From NCBI GenBank assembly GCA_025355935.1, contig JANXYS010000001.1:1-5444 (forward strand): a stretch of DNA of 5,444 bases, in the 5' to 3' direction. The notes beneath the pieces are model-generated. The model searched no databases, was not told the DNA's origin, and saw nothing but the letters and a program-made list of their open reading frames with translations. This document shows positions 5,329-5,444 of the stretch, piece after piece; position 1 is the first letter of the stretch; each line of letters starts with the position of its first letter. Made by a program: the position numbers and the translations under genes. Source of the stretch: Chitinophagales bacterium. GTDB taxonomy: Bacteria; Bacteroidota; Bacteroidia; Chitinophagales; Chitinophagaceae.

Positions 5329-5444
5329 ATGTTTCCTGTTGAGCCAATTCCACACGTCGTTCCTATGGAACGGAATTCATCATGCTGAATCATTTTCTAC
5401 CTACACAACGTGCCAATGGCACGAAAGGATTATGACCGGAAACT
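5326..5444. repeat. Repeat module A, copy 2 (reaches window edge)
   Basis: Same direction as copy 1, offset by 369 bp. It keeps CGTTCC-TAT-GGAACG (5358-5372) unchanged. In the second hairpin (5409-5423) both stem arms are unchanged, but the loop is AAT instead of GAT. The true right end may lie beyond the window. Confidence 0.88.

Larger units (their letters stand above)
4843..5444. other. Gene-free intergenic region filled with a mosaic of short repeats
   Basis: No plausible coding region on either strand in about 600 nt. The only long open frame (minus strand, 5061-5393) runs through the repeats and looks spurious. Bases 4889-4956 show nothing recognisable. From 4957 the order of modules is: A1 (4957-5075), B1 (5096-5134), a TCCC-GGA-GGGA hairpin, C1 (5188-5216), a decayed half of an A hairpin (AATGGCACGAA, 5224-5234), B2 (5273-5310), C2 (5313-5328) and A2 (5326-5444, cut by the window edge). 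Entries below describe the parts. Confidence 0.8.

Noticed and set aside
5061..5393. A 110-codon open frame on the minus strand in the repeat region
   Set aside because: It runs straight through modules A, B and C, and its protein is rich in Cys, His, Ser and Arg with no recognisable domain. The repeated DNA explains the open frame; it is most likely a spurious ORF of the kind repeats generate.

Overview
The window looks like chromosomal DNA of a member of the Bacteroidota, most likely a Chitinophagaceae/Sphingobacteriia-type organism. The clues are: TAnnTTTG-type -7 promoter boxes just upstream of two genes; no clear Shine-Dalgarno sequences before most starts; a long ATP synthase subunit a with a signal-peptide-like leader and a large N-terminal extension; and an ABC exporter with the 'LSxGQRQLLSFVRAL' style of signature region. 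The phylum call is fairly safe. The family is an inference.

Layout. Bases 1-118 hold a tandem array with an exact 28-bp period, built around a TCGACTAC box and cut off by the left window edge. After a short AT-rich leader comes a complete half-size ABC exporter (MsbA/multidrug type, 251-2065) that ends in a probable intrinsic terminator. A new promoter then starts the F0/delta part of the F-type ATP synthase operon: atpB (subunit a, 2185-3288), atpE (subunit c, 3323-3574), atpF (subunit b, 3716-4210) and atpH (delta/OSCP, 4279-4842). Between atpE and atpF lies a 141-nt spacer with a perfect 12-bp stem-loop, placed where it could separate the level of c-subunit mRNA from that of the downstream genes.

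The last 600 bases (4843-5444) hold no credible gene. Where atpA would commonly follow atpH, there is a mosaic of repeats: two 119-bp copies of one module about 87% identical, two copies of a second module, and several short hairpins with 3-nt loops. Most of the hairpins share the core CC-NNN-GG. The cluster looks like a REP/BIME-like intergenic element family and is the least explained part of the window.

How the genes work together: subunit a (proton half-channels) and the c-ring form the rotary proton turbine in the inner membrane. The b subunit is the peripheral stalk, and delta ties the stalk to the top of the F1 head. The catalytic and central-stalk subunits (alpha, gamma, beta, epsilon) are not in this window. 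The ABC exporter is a separate transcription unit with no obvious functional link to the ATP synthase.
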